A DNA stretch of 23,469 bases, taken from positions 1-23,469 of the IMG/VR virus record IMGVR_UViG_3300007276_000316, one strand, 5' to 3'. Numbering within the stretch: position 1 is the first letter of the stretch; each line of letters opens with the position of its first letter. The position numbers and the translations under genes were made by a program. The notes beneath the pieces were generated by a model. The model was not told where the DNA came from and made no database searches. It was given only the letters and a program-made list of their open reading frames with translations. The stretch is from a virus. Below, piece by piece: positions 1 to 5,412 of the stretch.

Positions 1-551
1 AGTTGCTTAGCGGTTAAAAAATTATCGTACCACATACCATCTGTATCTTGTGGTGTTCCGCTTGTAGTTGTTCTTCTTGGTGTATCTGTATGTAATATAT
101 CGTTTCCGCCTATGAATATAATCTTATCTATTGGAAATCCTTTAGCTTTGCTTAAAATTCCATTAACACCCTCCTTAACTCTTTTAACTGCTATCTGTTG
201 ATTATACTCAGTTCCTGTTTCAAAGGATGTACAAAGCTTTCCTATATGTATATCAGCAGGGTCAATAACTAAACAATAACCTTCTTCGTTTTTTATTCTT
301 TTTAATTCAGGAAATTTAGGAGAGTAATTTTGTAGGTCTTTTATAAGTTCCTTTTGTAGTTTCTCAAACTTATAAACTTCTGGTGTTTTATAAAATGGAT
401 TTTTAAAATGTATCGAAGTATCTTTACTTTTTAACCAACCATGGTCTAGGTTTTGTAACCCTACACCATGTTCTTTACCTGCTGACCTAATTCCTTTAAC
501 TAATTCATATTCTTCTTCTGTAATTCTTGGTCTTACTTTGTTTTTGCTCAT
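1..551 (-). CDS. Metallophosphoesterase-like phage protein, 3' end cut by window edge
   Basis: About 183 codons are visible from the ATG at 551; the C-terminus lies beyond base 1. The N-terminal ~25 residues (RPRITEEEYELVKGIR) look like a small helical, possibly DNA-binding segment. A DPADIHIGKL stretch gives the Asp-x-His metal motif of calcineurin/Mre11-type phosphoesterases, and IFIGGNDILHTD gives a second metal-binding motif. It is followed by TTTSGTPQDTDGMWYDNF, a pattern I associate with a family of phage-encoded MPP-like proteins. The expected role is metal-dependent phosphodiester hydrolysis, perhaps as a DNA nuclease; the substrate is not known. There is no Shine-Dalgarno, only an A-rich leader, as is normal for this host group. 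It is the most downstream gene seen on the leftward transcript. The motifs are visible; the family call is from memory and the nuclease role is inference. Confidence 0.72.
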   Translation of the reverse strand, partial: MSKNKVRPRITEEEYELVKGIRSAGKEHGVGLQNLDHGWLKSKDTSIHFKNPFYKTPEVYKFEKLQKELIKDLQNYSPKFPELKRIKNEEGYCLVIDPADIHIGKLCTSFETGTEYNQQIAVKRVKEGVNGILSKAKGFPIDKIIFIGGNDILHTDTPRRTTTSGTPQDTDGMWYDNFLTAKQ

Positions 552-575
552 GTTTGTTTTTTTTGTTTGTTTAAT

Positions 576-992
576 TTAAAATAATCTCCACACTTTCCAA
601 CCGACTAATGCGGCTAGTGTTACTATTATAATATACCACCATGCCCAGGAAGGCGTTTTATATACTATTATTGTTTCCACGCTTGTAACCTCTTTAATCA
701 CTTCCTTGTCTACGTAAACGATTGAGTCGGTCTTTGATTGTACAAATAATTGATTGTCTTTTACGGTTACCGTTGTCTTTCCGTTTCCGTTGTCTATGGT
801 CTGGGTAAACTCTTTTGGTTTTCCTATTGAATCGCATAGTGTAGATATTTGCAATGTGTTCTTGGATTCTAATATGATATTCCTAACGGTTGAATCTTTT
901 ACCTTTTCTACGTATGTACTTTGCTTTTTTGCTTTGCAACCAAACAAAAAAAATACCAATAAGTAAAATAACACTACTTTAAATTTATTCAT
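576..992 (-). CDS. Candidate unimolecular spanin (lipoprotein with C-terminal TM)
   Basis: A 138-aa protein begins MNKFKVVLFYLLVFFLFGC, a lipoprotein signal with lipobox LFGC and Cys19 as the lipidated residue. A hydrophilic, Thr/Lys/Val-rich segment of about 95 residues follows, then a single C-terminal membrane segment (about 117-135, WAWWYIIIVTLAALVGW) with a short basic tail WRLF. An outer-membrane lipid anchor plus an inner-membrane C-terminal helix is the architecture of u-spanins such as T1 gp11 (131 aa), which fuse inner and outer membranes in the last step of lysis. I chose the ATG at 992 over an in-frame ATG at 1034 because 992 puts the signal peptide at the N-terminus and matches an 8-nt overlap with the upstream small ORF. 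A holin candidate and M15 peptidase lie upstream on the same strand. The topology is direct reading; the function is inferred. Confidence 0.72.
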   Translation of the reverse strand: MNKFKVVLFYLLVFFLFGCKAKKQSTYVEKVKDSTVRNIILESKNTLQISTLCDSIGKPKEFTQTIDNGNGKTTVTVKDNQLFVQSKTDSIVYVDKEVIKEVTSVETIIVYKTPSWAWWYIIIVTLAALVGWKVWRLF

Positions 993-1137
993 CGTTTCTA
1001 TCTTTAACGCACACACAAGACGCACACTTGACATTGTACTTATTACAGTATATTATACCTATGTCGCTTTGTTGGCTCTTAGTTCCTACGGCTGTACCGT
1101 TTCTAAGGCAATTTGAAAAGTATTGTCTAAAAGTCAT
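985..1137 (-). CDS. Small Cys-rich protein, 50 aa
   Basis: The ORF runs from the ATG at 1137 to a TAA overlapping the spanin start by 8 nt (the TAA lies inside ATGAATAAA), which suggests translational coupling. The product has five cysteines, Cys10, Cys31, Cys38, Cys41 and Cys43, with the last three in KCASCVC. That spacing could hold a metal ion, but no known zinc-finger pattern fits cleanly. It has no signal peptide or membrane segment. It is preceded by an AT-rich leader with no SD. The function is unknown. The coupling to the next gene is the best argument that it is translated; the short length leaves real doubt. Confidence 0.5.
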   Translation of the reverse strand: MTFRQYFSNCLRNGTAVGTKSQQSDIGIIYCNKYNVKCASCVCVKDRNDE

Positions 1138-1243
1138 TAGTATTAATATTCGTTAATTATTAATTATTCATAATTATCTCGCATTTTTACTTTGTCGTTT
1201 ATTTGTAGCATTTTACGCCTTTTTGCGTATAATAAGCGACATA

Positions 1244-1771
1244 TTAGATATTTTTTTCAATGGTTAATTTACATCCAAACATAGATAATACTGTAATTAG
1301 TCCTGACAAATTAATATTGTCTTTTCCTTGCTCTATTTTACGTATAACCGTTAAAGCTACTCCGCATCTACTTGCAAAATCATCTTGTTTTAATCCCGTT
1401 TTTCTTCTTTTTTCTTTTACAAAATTACCAATTAATTTTATTCCTGAATAATCAATTTCATCTAATTCTGGCGTTATAGATAAAGGATGCACTAAGTTTG
1501 AATTTAGTAATACAGAACCTTTTTCAAGGTGCTTTTTAATTAGCGTGTATTCAACAGCATCAATATCTTCCTGTTCAGAAACATAATATAAAACATCAAT
1601 TATAGGGGTATGCCCAAATGTTTTTAATTCTTCTACCCATATTTGTATTTTTTTTGAATGAGAGTTATTTAAATGCTGGCTAGGTCTCATCATTCCATTT
1701 GTTGATTTTCCTATATAATGAACCTCATTAGTAAAAGGACATCTTAAAGCATATATTAATCTATTTTTCAT
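1244..1771 (-). CDS. GIY-YIG nuclease domain fused to Xre-type HTH
   Basis: The 175-aa protein has two parts. Residues 1-92 read as a GIY-YIG domain: LIYAL (Tyr7), HYIGKS (Tyr19, Gly21), MRPSQHL (Arg29, His33), VEYTLI (Glu74) and LLNSN (Asn90), so all the residue classes used by GIY-YIG nucleases for catalysis and metal binding are present. Residues about 112-172 are an Xre/HipB-like helix-turn-helix: IGNFVKEKRRKTGLKQDDFA, then SRCGVALTVIRKIEQGK. The DNA-binding domain could target the nuclease or make it a regulator of its own or late transcription. It sits between lysis-region small genes, reads in the same direction and has no clear TAnnTTTG promoter in the 65 nt before the start. Both domain calls rest on visible motifs; the biological role (homing-type nuclease, defence, or regulator) is open. 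Confidence 0.75.
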   Translation of the reverse strand: MKNRLIYALRCPFTNEVHYIGKSTNGMMRPSQHLNNSHSKKIQIWVEELKTFGHTPIIDVLYYVSEQEDIDAVEYTLIKKHLEKGSVLLNSNLVHPLSITPELDEIDYSGIKLIGNFVKEKRRKTGLKQDDFASRCGVALTVIRKIEQGKDNINLSGLITVLSMFGCKLTIEKNI

Positions 1772-1836
1772 TACTTAAAATAATCATCATATTAGCTATT
1801 TTATATCCTTTCACTTATAATCGGATAATATGTTAG

Positions 1837-1998
1837 CTAGTTACCTACATTAATAGAGTTATCTAATACTTCAATTAAATGTCTGATTTCACTTCTTTCA
1901 AATCTACCTGTTAAAGCTTCTTTGTAAGTGCTAATATTTAAATCGTAGTAATCTTCTTTGTTTGGTACTTCTGTGCAGATTATTTTTTTTAAATCCAT
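1837..1998 (-). CDS. Small hypothetical protein, 53 aa
   Basis: The ORF is ATG at 1998 to TAG at 1837-1839. The product is mixed charged and soluble, starting MDLKKIICTEVPNKEDYYDL and ending in a likely amphipathic helix (RFERSEIRHLIEVLDNSI). I recognise no domain. It has no membrane segment or signal. The sequence has typical host-like codon use and a proper acidic/basic balance, which favours a real gene, and it fills an otherwise empty 295-nt gap between two same-strand genes. The function is unknown. Confidence 0.5.
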   Translation of the reverse strand: MDLKKIICTEVPNKEDYYDLNISTYKEALTGRFERSEIRHLIEVLDNSINVGN

Positions 1999-2066
1999 TG
2001 CTTATTGTTTTAATTTTAAGCAATTTACAAAAAATAACTATAAGTATTAAAATAAATGTGAATTAT

Positions 2067-2300
2067 TTAGTCGGTAAAACCAAAACCAGATAGCATTAAG
2101 TCAACCTTTATATCTATTTCTTCTTGTATAATAGAACAATATTCGTATAATTCCCTAACTTCAAAAGCTTTTAGCGTTTCTCTAAGGTCGTTAATAGTAC
2201 CACCTCTTAACCATATTCTAAAAGCCTCTTCTTCTGGAAAGTTCTTCATAAACATAATAGGGTCAATTAAATGTTCGTACTCTTCATCTATTGGTATCAT
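2067..2300 (-). CDS. Small acidic hypothetical protein, 77 aa
   Basis: The ORF starts at an ATG overlapping the stop of the upstream M15 peptidase gene by 4 nt (ATGA), so the two are probably translated as a coupled pair. The protein is strongly acidic and mostly helical (FPEEEAFRIWLRGG, then LRETLKAFEVRELYEYCSII). It has no signal or membrane helix and no catalytic motif I recognise. The coupling suggests a partner or modulator of the endolysin, but this is inference from position only. Confidence 0.65.
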   Translation of the reverse strand: MIPIDEEYEHLIDPIMFMKNFPEEEAFRIWLRGGTINDLRETLKAFEVRELYEYCSIIQEEIDIKVDLMLSGFGFTD

Positions 2301-2839
2301 ATCTTTATAGCTTTTTCAAAGTGCATTGTGTCGTAGTTTTTCTCTTTACCTAGATTAAGAAATCCGTACTTTTCAAAGATTCTAAACATCTCTTTATATT
2401 CAGTATTAGAAAACTTAGCCTTTTTAAATGGTGTTCTTAAACCGTTTCTTTCAGGGTCTAAATCAATCGCTATTCCCCAACTATGTCTTGACCAATCTGA
2501 ACCGCCTCGCATTTTCCTAAAGTTGAAACACCCGCCAAATAAATCTATACCTAATTGTTGTATCTTAATTATACCGTACGCCTCTTGTAGTTCGTAGAAT
2601 ATATTTAAGAAATCAGCAGCAACAGATTTGTGACACCTCATTTTATTTACAACAATATCAGTATCCCAAGATAAACGCATTGGATAAGGTAATTGAATTG
2701 TAGCAAGATAATCAGGGTTTTCTTGTGGGTTTCCATATATACGCTTTAATTCACTTGTAGTGGCAAACCTATATTTAGGTTCGTCTACTATTGGATTGCT
2801 ATCCAAAAACCATTTAATAAAAGGTGGTATGTATCTCAT
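2297..2839 (-). CDS. M15-family peptidase, phage endolysin
   Basis: The 180-aa protein carries the zinc peptidase signature of the VanY/L-alanyl-D-glutamate peptidase family: SRHSWGIAIDLDP (His119, Asp126) and the C-terminal DTMHFEK (His173). In this family these three are the zinc ligands, and the enzyme cuts peptide crosslinks or stems of peptidoglycan. There is no signal peptide, so release through a holin is expected. The length matches single-domain phage M15 endolysins, with an extra ~100-residue N-terminal part that may help wall binding. It overlaps the next gene by 4 nt and lies about 2.3 kb downstream of the holin candidate, with two structural genes and a PAS-like gene between. The family call is firm; exact bond specificity is not readable. 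Confidence 0.88.
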   Translation of the reverse strand: MRYIPPFIKWFLDSNPIVDEPKYRFATTSELKRIYGNPQENPDYLATIQLPYPMRLSWDTDIVVNKMRCHKSVAADFLNIFYELQEAYGIIKIQQLGIDLFGGCFNFRKMRGGSDWSRHSWGIAIDLDPERNGLRTPFKKAKFSNTEYKEMFRIFEKYGFLNLGKEKNYDTMHFEKAIKI

Positions 2840-2855
2840 TTACCTATATTTTAAT

Positions 2856-4148
2856 TTATCTTTCTTCAATAGACCAATCTGAATCTAATTCTAAAGTGCA
2901 ATCACCTACACCTGTTTTATTTGTTACTTTCCAATATACAAAATCATTTTGATTTAATGTTACCCTAAATTTAGAGTTAAAGTAAGCAACATCACGACCT
3001 CCAGCCTGATTTGCAATTCTTCTTAATTGAGTATTTACAACCGTTTCAGAACCTCCACTATCTTTAATTAATGATATTAAATATTCTTCGTTTGCAGTTC
3101 CCTCTAAAATGAAATTAAACAACACCCCAAAATCTCTTGGTGTATTACCTAAGTGCCTTAATTTACCATCGCTTGGGGAATCAAAATGCTGTAGGTCTGT
3201 ATTAACAAAAGAACCATTTAAAGTATATGCTGTATCAGTTAAAGCTATTGAAGTTAAAACCTCGGCTGATAGGTCTGAAATACCACCCACATAAGTATTA
3301 AACAATCCATTGTTTCCTTTCCACTCACAAGATAAATCACTTGCAGATATATTAGGTGTTAAATTAGCATCTTCTGAATCGTAAACCCCATCCCTGGTTA
3401 ATTCCACTCCTTTTAATTGTAGTGTGCTTGGATTAGGAAAGTTAGCAGGAGAAAAATTTAATAAAGGTTGTAATGTTCCTAAATCACAATTAATATCACT
3501 TAAAAATCTGCTATTCATCTGAAAGGCTGTGCCTTCCTTAAATAAAGGTTCTGTCGTTGTATCGCTTAAACTACGTACTATACTTGTAGCTATTCTATAA
3601 CCACCTCTCCAAAGACCATGCAAAGTTAAAGAAGGAGAACCGCCAAACCTACCAGTACCATTCTCTAATCCCTGTCTGTAGTTAAATATATCACCTAATG
3701 AAGTACAATTAATATAGTTTATCCTAACGAACTCAAAAGCATTAAATCCCGTATCATCATATAGCTCATATACCTTAGAATTTGTACCTGTCACCTCTAT
3801 GAAGTAATCCAAACCTAATAGATTCCCAGAACCATTACCATCTCCACCTGTTGATGCAGATATAAACATAGTGTAGTTATTAGCAGAAGATGTTAGCCCA
3901 GATATGTCAAAAGAATAACCTTTTAATGTCATACCAGTAGCAGGTACTGTTATTTGAGTTGTACCTATATCTATAATACCATCAATAAAATATTCTTTAG
4001 TTGAGTCTATTACACCTCCTAAAGTAGTAGCTACGTTATCTTGGTTTACTATAACTCTTTTAAGAAAACCACCACTAGCGTCTGTATAAACACTTATAGC
4101 TACATTTTCCGTAACCTCACTTACTGTAATACTTACTATTTCTGCCAT
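2856..4148 (-). CDS. Putative tail fibre or spike protein, beta-rich
   Basis: The 430-aa protein is rich in Gly, Asn, Ser and Thr with short alternating hydrophobic stretches, as in beta-structured phage fibre proteins. The N-terminal 65 residues (SITVSEVTENVAISVYTD, then GFLKRVIVNQDN) look like a compact virion-attachment segment. The centre (STKEYFIDGIIDIGTTQITV, TGMTLKGYSFDISGL) resembles turns of a parallel beta-helix, and the C-terminal ~90 residues (RRIANQAGGRDVAYF, FVYWKVTNKTG) look like a separate trimer-forming or binding domain. There is no signal peptide, unlike the three adhesin genes upstream. Its ATG overlaps the stop of the preceding gene by one base (TAATG). No enzymatic motif is seen. 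A structural role is well supported by context; host-receptor binding is inference. Confidence 0.62.
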   Translation of the reverse strand: MAEIVSITVSEVTENVAISVYTDASGGFLKRVIVNQDNVATTLGGVIDSTKEYFIDGIIDIGTTQITVPATGMTLKGYSFDISGLTSSANNYTMFISASTGGDGNGSGNLLGLDYFIEVTGTNSKVYELYDDTGFNAFEFVRINYINCTSLGDIFNYRQGLENGTGRFGGSPSLTLHGLWRGGYRIATSIVRSLSDTTTEPLFKEGTAFQMNSRFLSDINCDLGTLQPLLNFSPANFPNPSTLQLKGVELTRDGVYDSEDANLTPNISASDLSCEWKGNNGLFNTYVGGISDLSAEVLTSIALTDTAYTLNGSFVNTDLQHFDSPSDGKLRHLGNTPRDFGVLFNFILEGTANEEYLISLIKDSGGSETVVNTQLRRIANQAGGRDVAYFNSKFRVTLNQNDFVYWKVTNKTGVGDCTLELDSDWSIEER

Positions 4149-4486
4149 TATGTAGTTATATCTTTAAGGATTAATATTTGTCCTGCAATCCATGTTTTAA
4201 CATCGCCATTAGTAAAAGTAAATTCTATATCATAATTAGCTACACCATAATAACGGCTAATCTTAAAAGTTTGTATGGTAAAACCGTTAGTACCATCTAA
4301 TACTATACCATTACCTATTGATAGCTCTTTTAATAAATCACCTCCAGAACTTTGTATATGCATTTTTATTGCAACACCTGTTAAATCTATATCTACGCCA
4401 TCTATTGTTATAGGCTTAAATGTTTTAGCAAGAAAAGTATCTCCTCTTGTTTCGTTTTCCCAATTATATGTAGCTGGTATACTCAT
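4148..4486 (-). CDS. Small Ig-like baseplate or fibre-adaptor protein
   Basis: The 112-aa protein has the pattern R-GDTF near the start (residues 14-18), then DLTGVAIKMHIQS and a terminal run of beta strands (YDIEFTFTNGDVKTWIAGQI). This resembles the N-terminal Ig-like domain of BppU-type upper baseplate proteins, a domain often used to plug a fibre into the virion. It directly precedes the 430-aa fibre-like gene with a one-base overlap, which fits an adaptor or chaperone for that protein. The resemblance is by eye; no homology search was possible. Confidence 0.5.
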   Translation of the reverse strand: MSIPATYNWENETRGDTFLAKTFKPITIDGVDIDLTGVAIKMHIQSSGGDLLKELSIGNGIVLDGTNGFTIQTFKISRYYGVANYDIEFTFTNGDVKTWIAGQILILKDITT

Positions 4487-4501
4487 TTTTATATTATTTA
4501 A

Positions 4502-5068
4502 TTATAATTCAGTTTGTACCCCGTAAAGATACGTTCTTTCATTCTTTTTTACAATCCATTTAGCAAATCTACCTATACCCATATGTCCTTCTTTATTAAT
4601 ATAACGCTCAAAAAAGAATCTTACGGTTGGGCTTTTTAATGTTTCTCTATTATTTTCAGCCCATTCTTCACCAATATCACCCGAAACTTCTTGTGTCGTC
4701 TTTGCGAAATAATTACCAGGCTTATTGCCGTAAACCTCTTCATAGGCTTTATTAAACTTAACCATCCTAAAATCTTCAATAGCTTCATCATAAATTAAAT
4801 ACCATAACGGCAATTTAATATCATTTATATTATAGCTATCCATGCTTAAAGTTATAAGCACATTATTATAGGTGTTCATTAAATCATCATTTTCATCTCT
4901 TCGCTCGCTTAAAGAAGATTCTAATAAATCATTTAATGCTACTTCTGTTAAATATAAATGTCGATAATCTAAACTTTTATACGTTAGCAATCCAAAGCTA
5001 AATACTTGCGCTATACTCCTTGTATTTTTAACTATTAAAGCGTAAATTTTGCTTATTTGTATACCCAA
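4502..5068 (-). CDS. PAS-domain-like protein beside the holin
   Basis: The 188-aa protein has a C-terminal half (about 82-186) that matches a PAS fold in order: LPLWYLIYDEAIEDFRMVKF (first strands), NKAYEEVYG (the classic helix, residues 106-114), NRETLKSPTVRFFFERYINK (connecting helix and strand) and KEGHMGIGRFAKWIV followed by TYLYGVQTE (last strands). PAS domains bind small ligands, haem or flavin, or mediate dimerisation. There is no kinase, cyclase or DNA-binding domain. Residues 5-30 are moderately hydrophobic but broken by Lys14, Asn15 and Arg17, so a membrane anchor is uncertain; residues 40-75 are helical. Its position just downstream of the holin candidate in a late operon is odd for a sensor. 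The PAS call is by pattern; lysis-timing or redox sensing would be speculation. Confidence 0.62.
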   Translation of the reverse strand: MGIQISKIYALIVKNTRSIAQVFSFGLLTYKSLDYRHLYLTEVALNDLLESSLSERRDENDDLMNTYNNVLITLSMDSYNINDIKLPLWYLIYDEAIEDFRMVKFNKAYEEVYGNKPGNYFAKTTQEVSGDIGEEWAENNRETLKSPTVRFFFERYINKEGHMGIGRFAKWIVKKNERTYLYGVQTEL

Positions 5069-5076
5069 TTATTCTA

Positions 5077-5145
5077 TTATTTAAACTCACTATATTTAAA
5101 AAAAGACACTACAAATAAAACTGTTGAAATATAAATTACTATCAT
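5077..5145 (-). CDS. Candidate 22-aa membrane micropeptide
   Basis: A very short ORF (ATG at 5145, TAA at 5077-5079) encodes a single hydrophobic helix, starting MIVIYISTVLFVVSFF, with a polar tail KYSEFK. It fills most of the 85-nt gap between the holin candidate (8 nt upstream) and the PAS-like gene (8 nt downstream). A one-helix peptide here could modulate the holin, but AT-rich DNA yields hydrophobic ORFs by chance, so this is tentative. Confidence 0.3.
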   Translation of the reverse strand: MIVIYISTVLFVVSFFKYSEFK

Positions 5146-5153
5146 TACTATTA

Positions 5154-5399
5154 TTATTTACTATTCATCCACTTGTTTACAACCATTTTAACGCCTTCAA
5201 TCGCTAACAACAAAGAAAGACAGCTAAGCATAACCCAACCATCGTTAGAATCAAGGTAAACAGGTTCTTTATTAATTACAGGTAATATAATCCTGTAAAT
5301 CATATAAAACATAAGCGTAACCCATGCCATTAAACGAAGTGCTAACCTAATCCAATAGTTAATTGATTTTTCGCTTATAAACTCTTTTATCTCTCCCAT
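5154..5399 (-). CDS. Holin candidate, two transmembrane segments
   Basis: The 81-aa protein has a polar N-terminus (GEIKEFISEKSINYW), a first hydrophobic helix at about 16-42 (LALRLMAWVTLMFYMIYRII), a short loop with PVYLDSNDG, a second helix at about 55-72 (WVMLSCLSLLLAIEGVKMVV) and a basic C-terminus (NKWMNSK). The size and two-helix topology fit a class II-type holin, which makes the inner-membrane lesion that lets the endolysin out. The late position, with an M15 endolysin and a spanin candidate downstream, supports this. No family-specific motif is visible, so another small phage membrane protein remains possible. Confidence 0.62.
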   Translation of the reverse strand: MGEIKEFISEKSINYWIRLALRLMAWVTLMFYMIYRIILPVINKEPVYLDSNDGWVMLSCLSLLLAIEGVKMVVNKWMNSK

Positions 5400-5412
5400 A
5401 TTTAATTATCTT

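Noticed and set aside
576-1034. Longer start at 1034 for the lipoprotein gene
   Set aside because: It would bury the signal peptide 14 residues inside the protein. The ATG at 992 gives a proper lipoprotein start and the overlap with the upstream ORF.
1164-1211. 15-aa ORF (MLQINDKVKMRDNYE)
   Set aside because: Its start resembles small SH3-like phage proteins, but it is too short to support as a gene; at most a remnant.
1214-1229. TACGC/GCGTA hairpin just downstream of the GIY-YIG gene as a terminator
   Set aside because: Only five pairs and no T run after the stem in the minus direction.
2028-2036. Promoter -7 box before the 53-aa ORF
   Set aside because: The spacing between TA and TTTG is one base too long, the distance to the start is 30 nt instead of 24-25, and the shared upstream element is absent.
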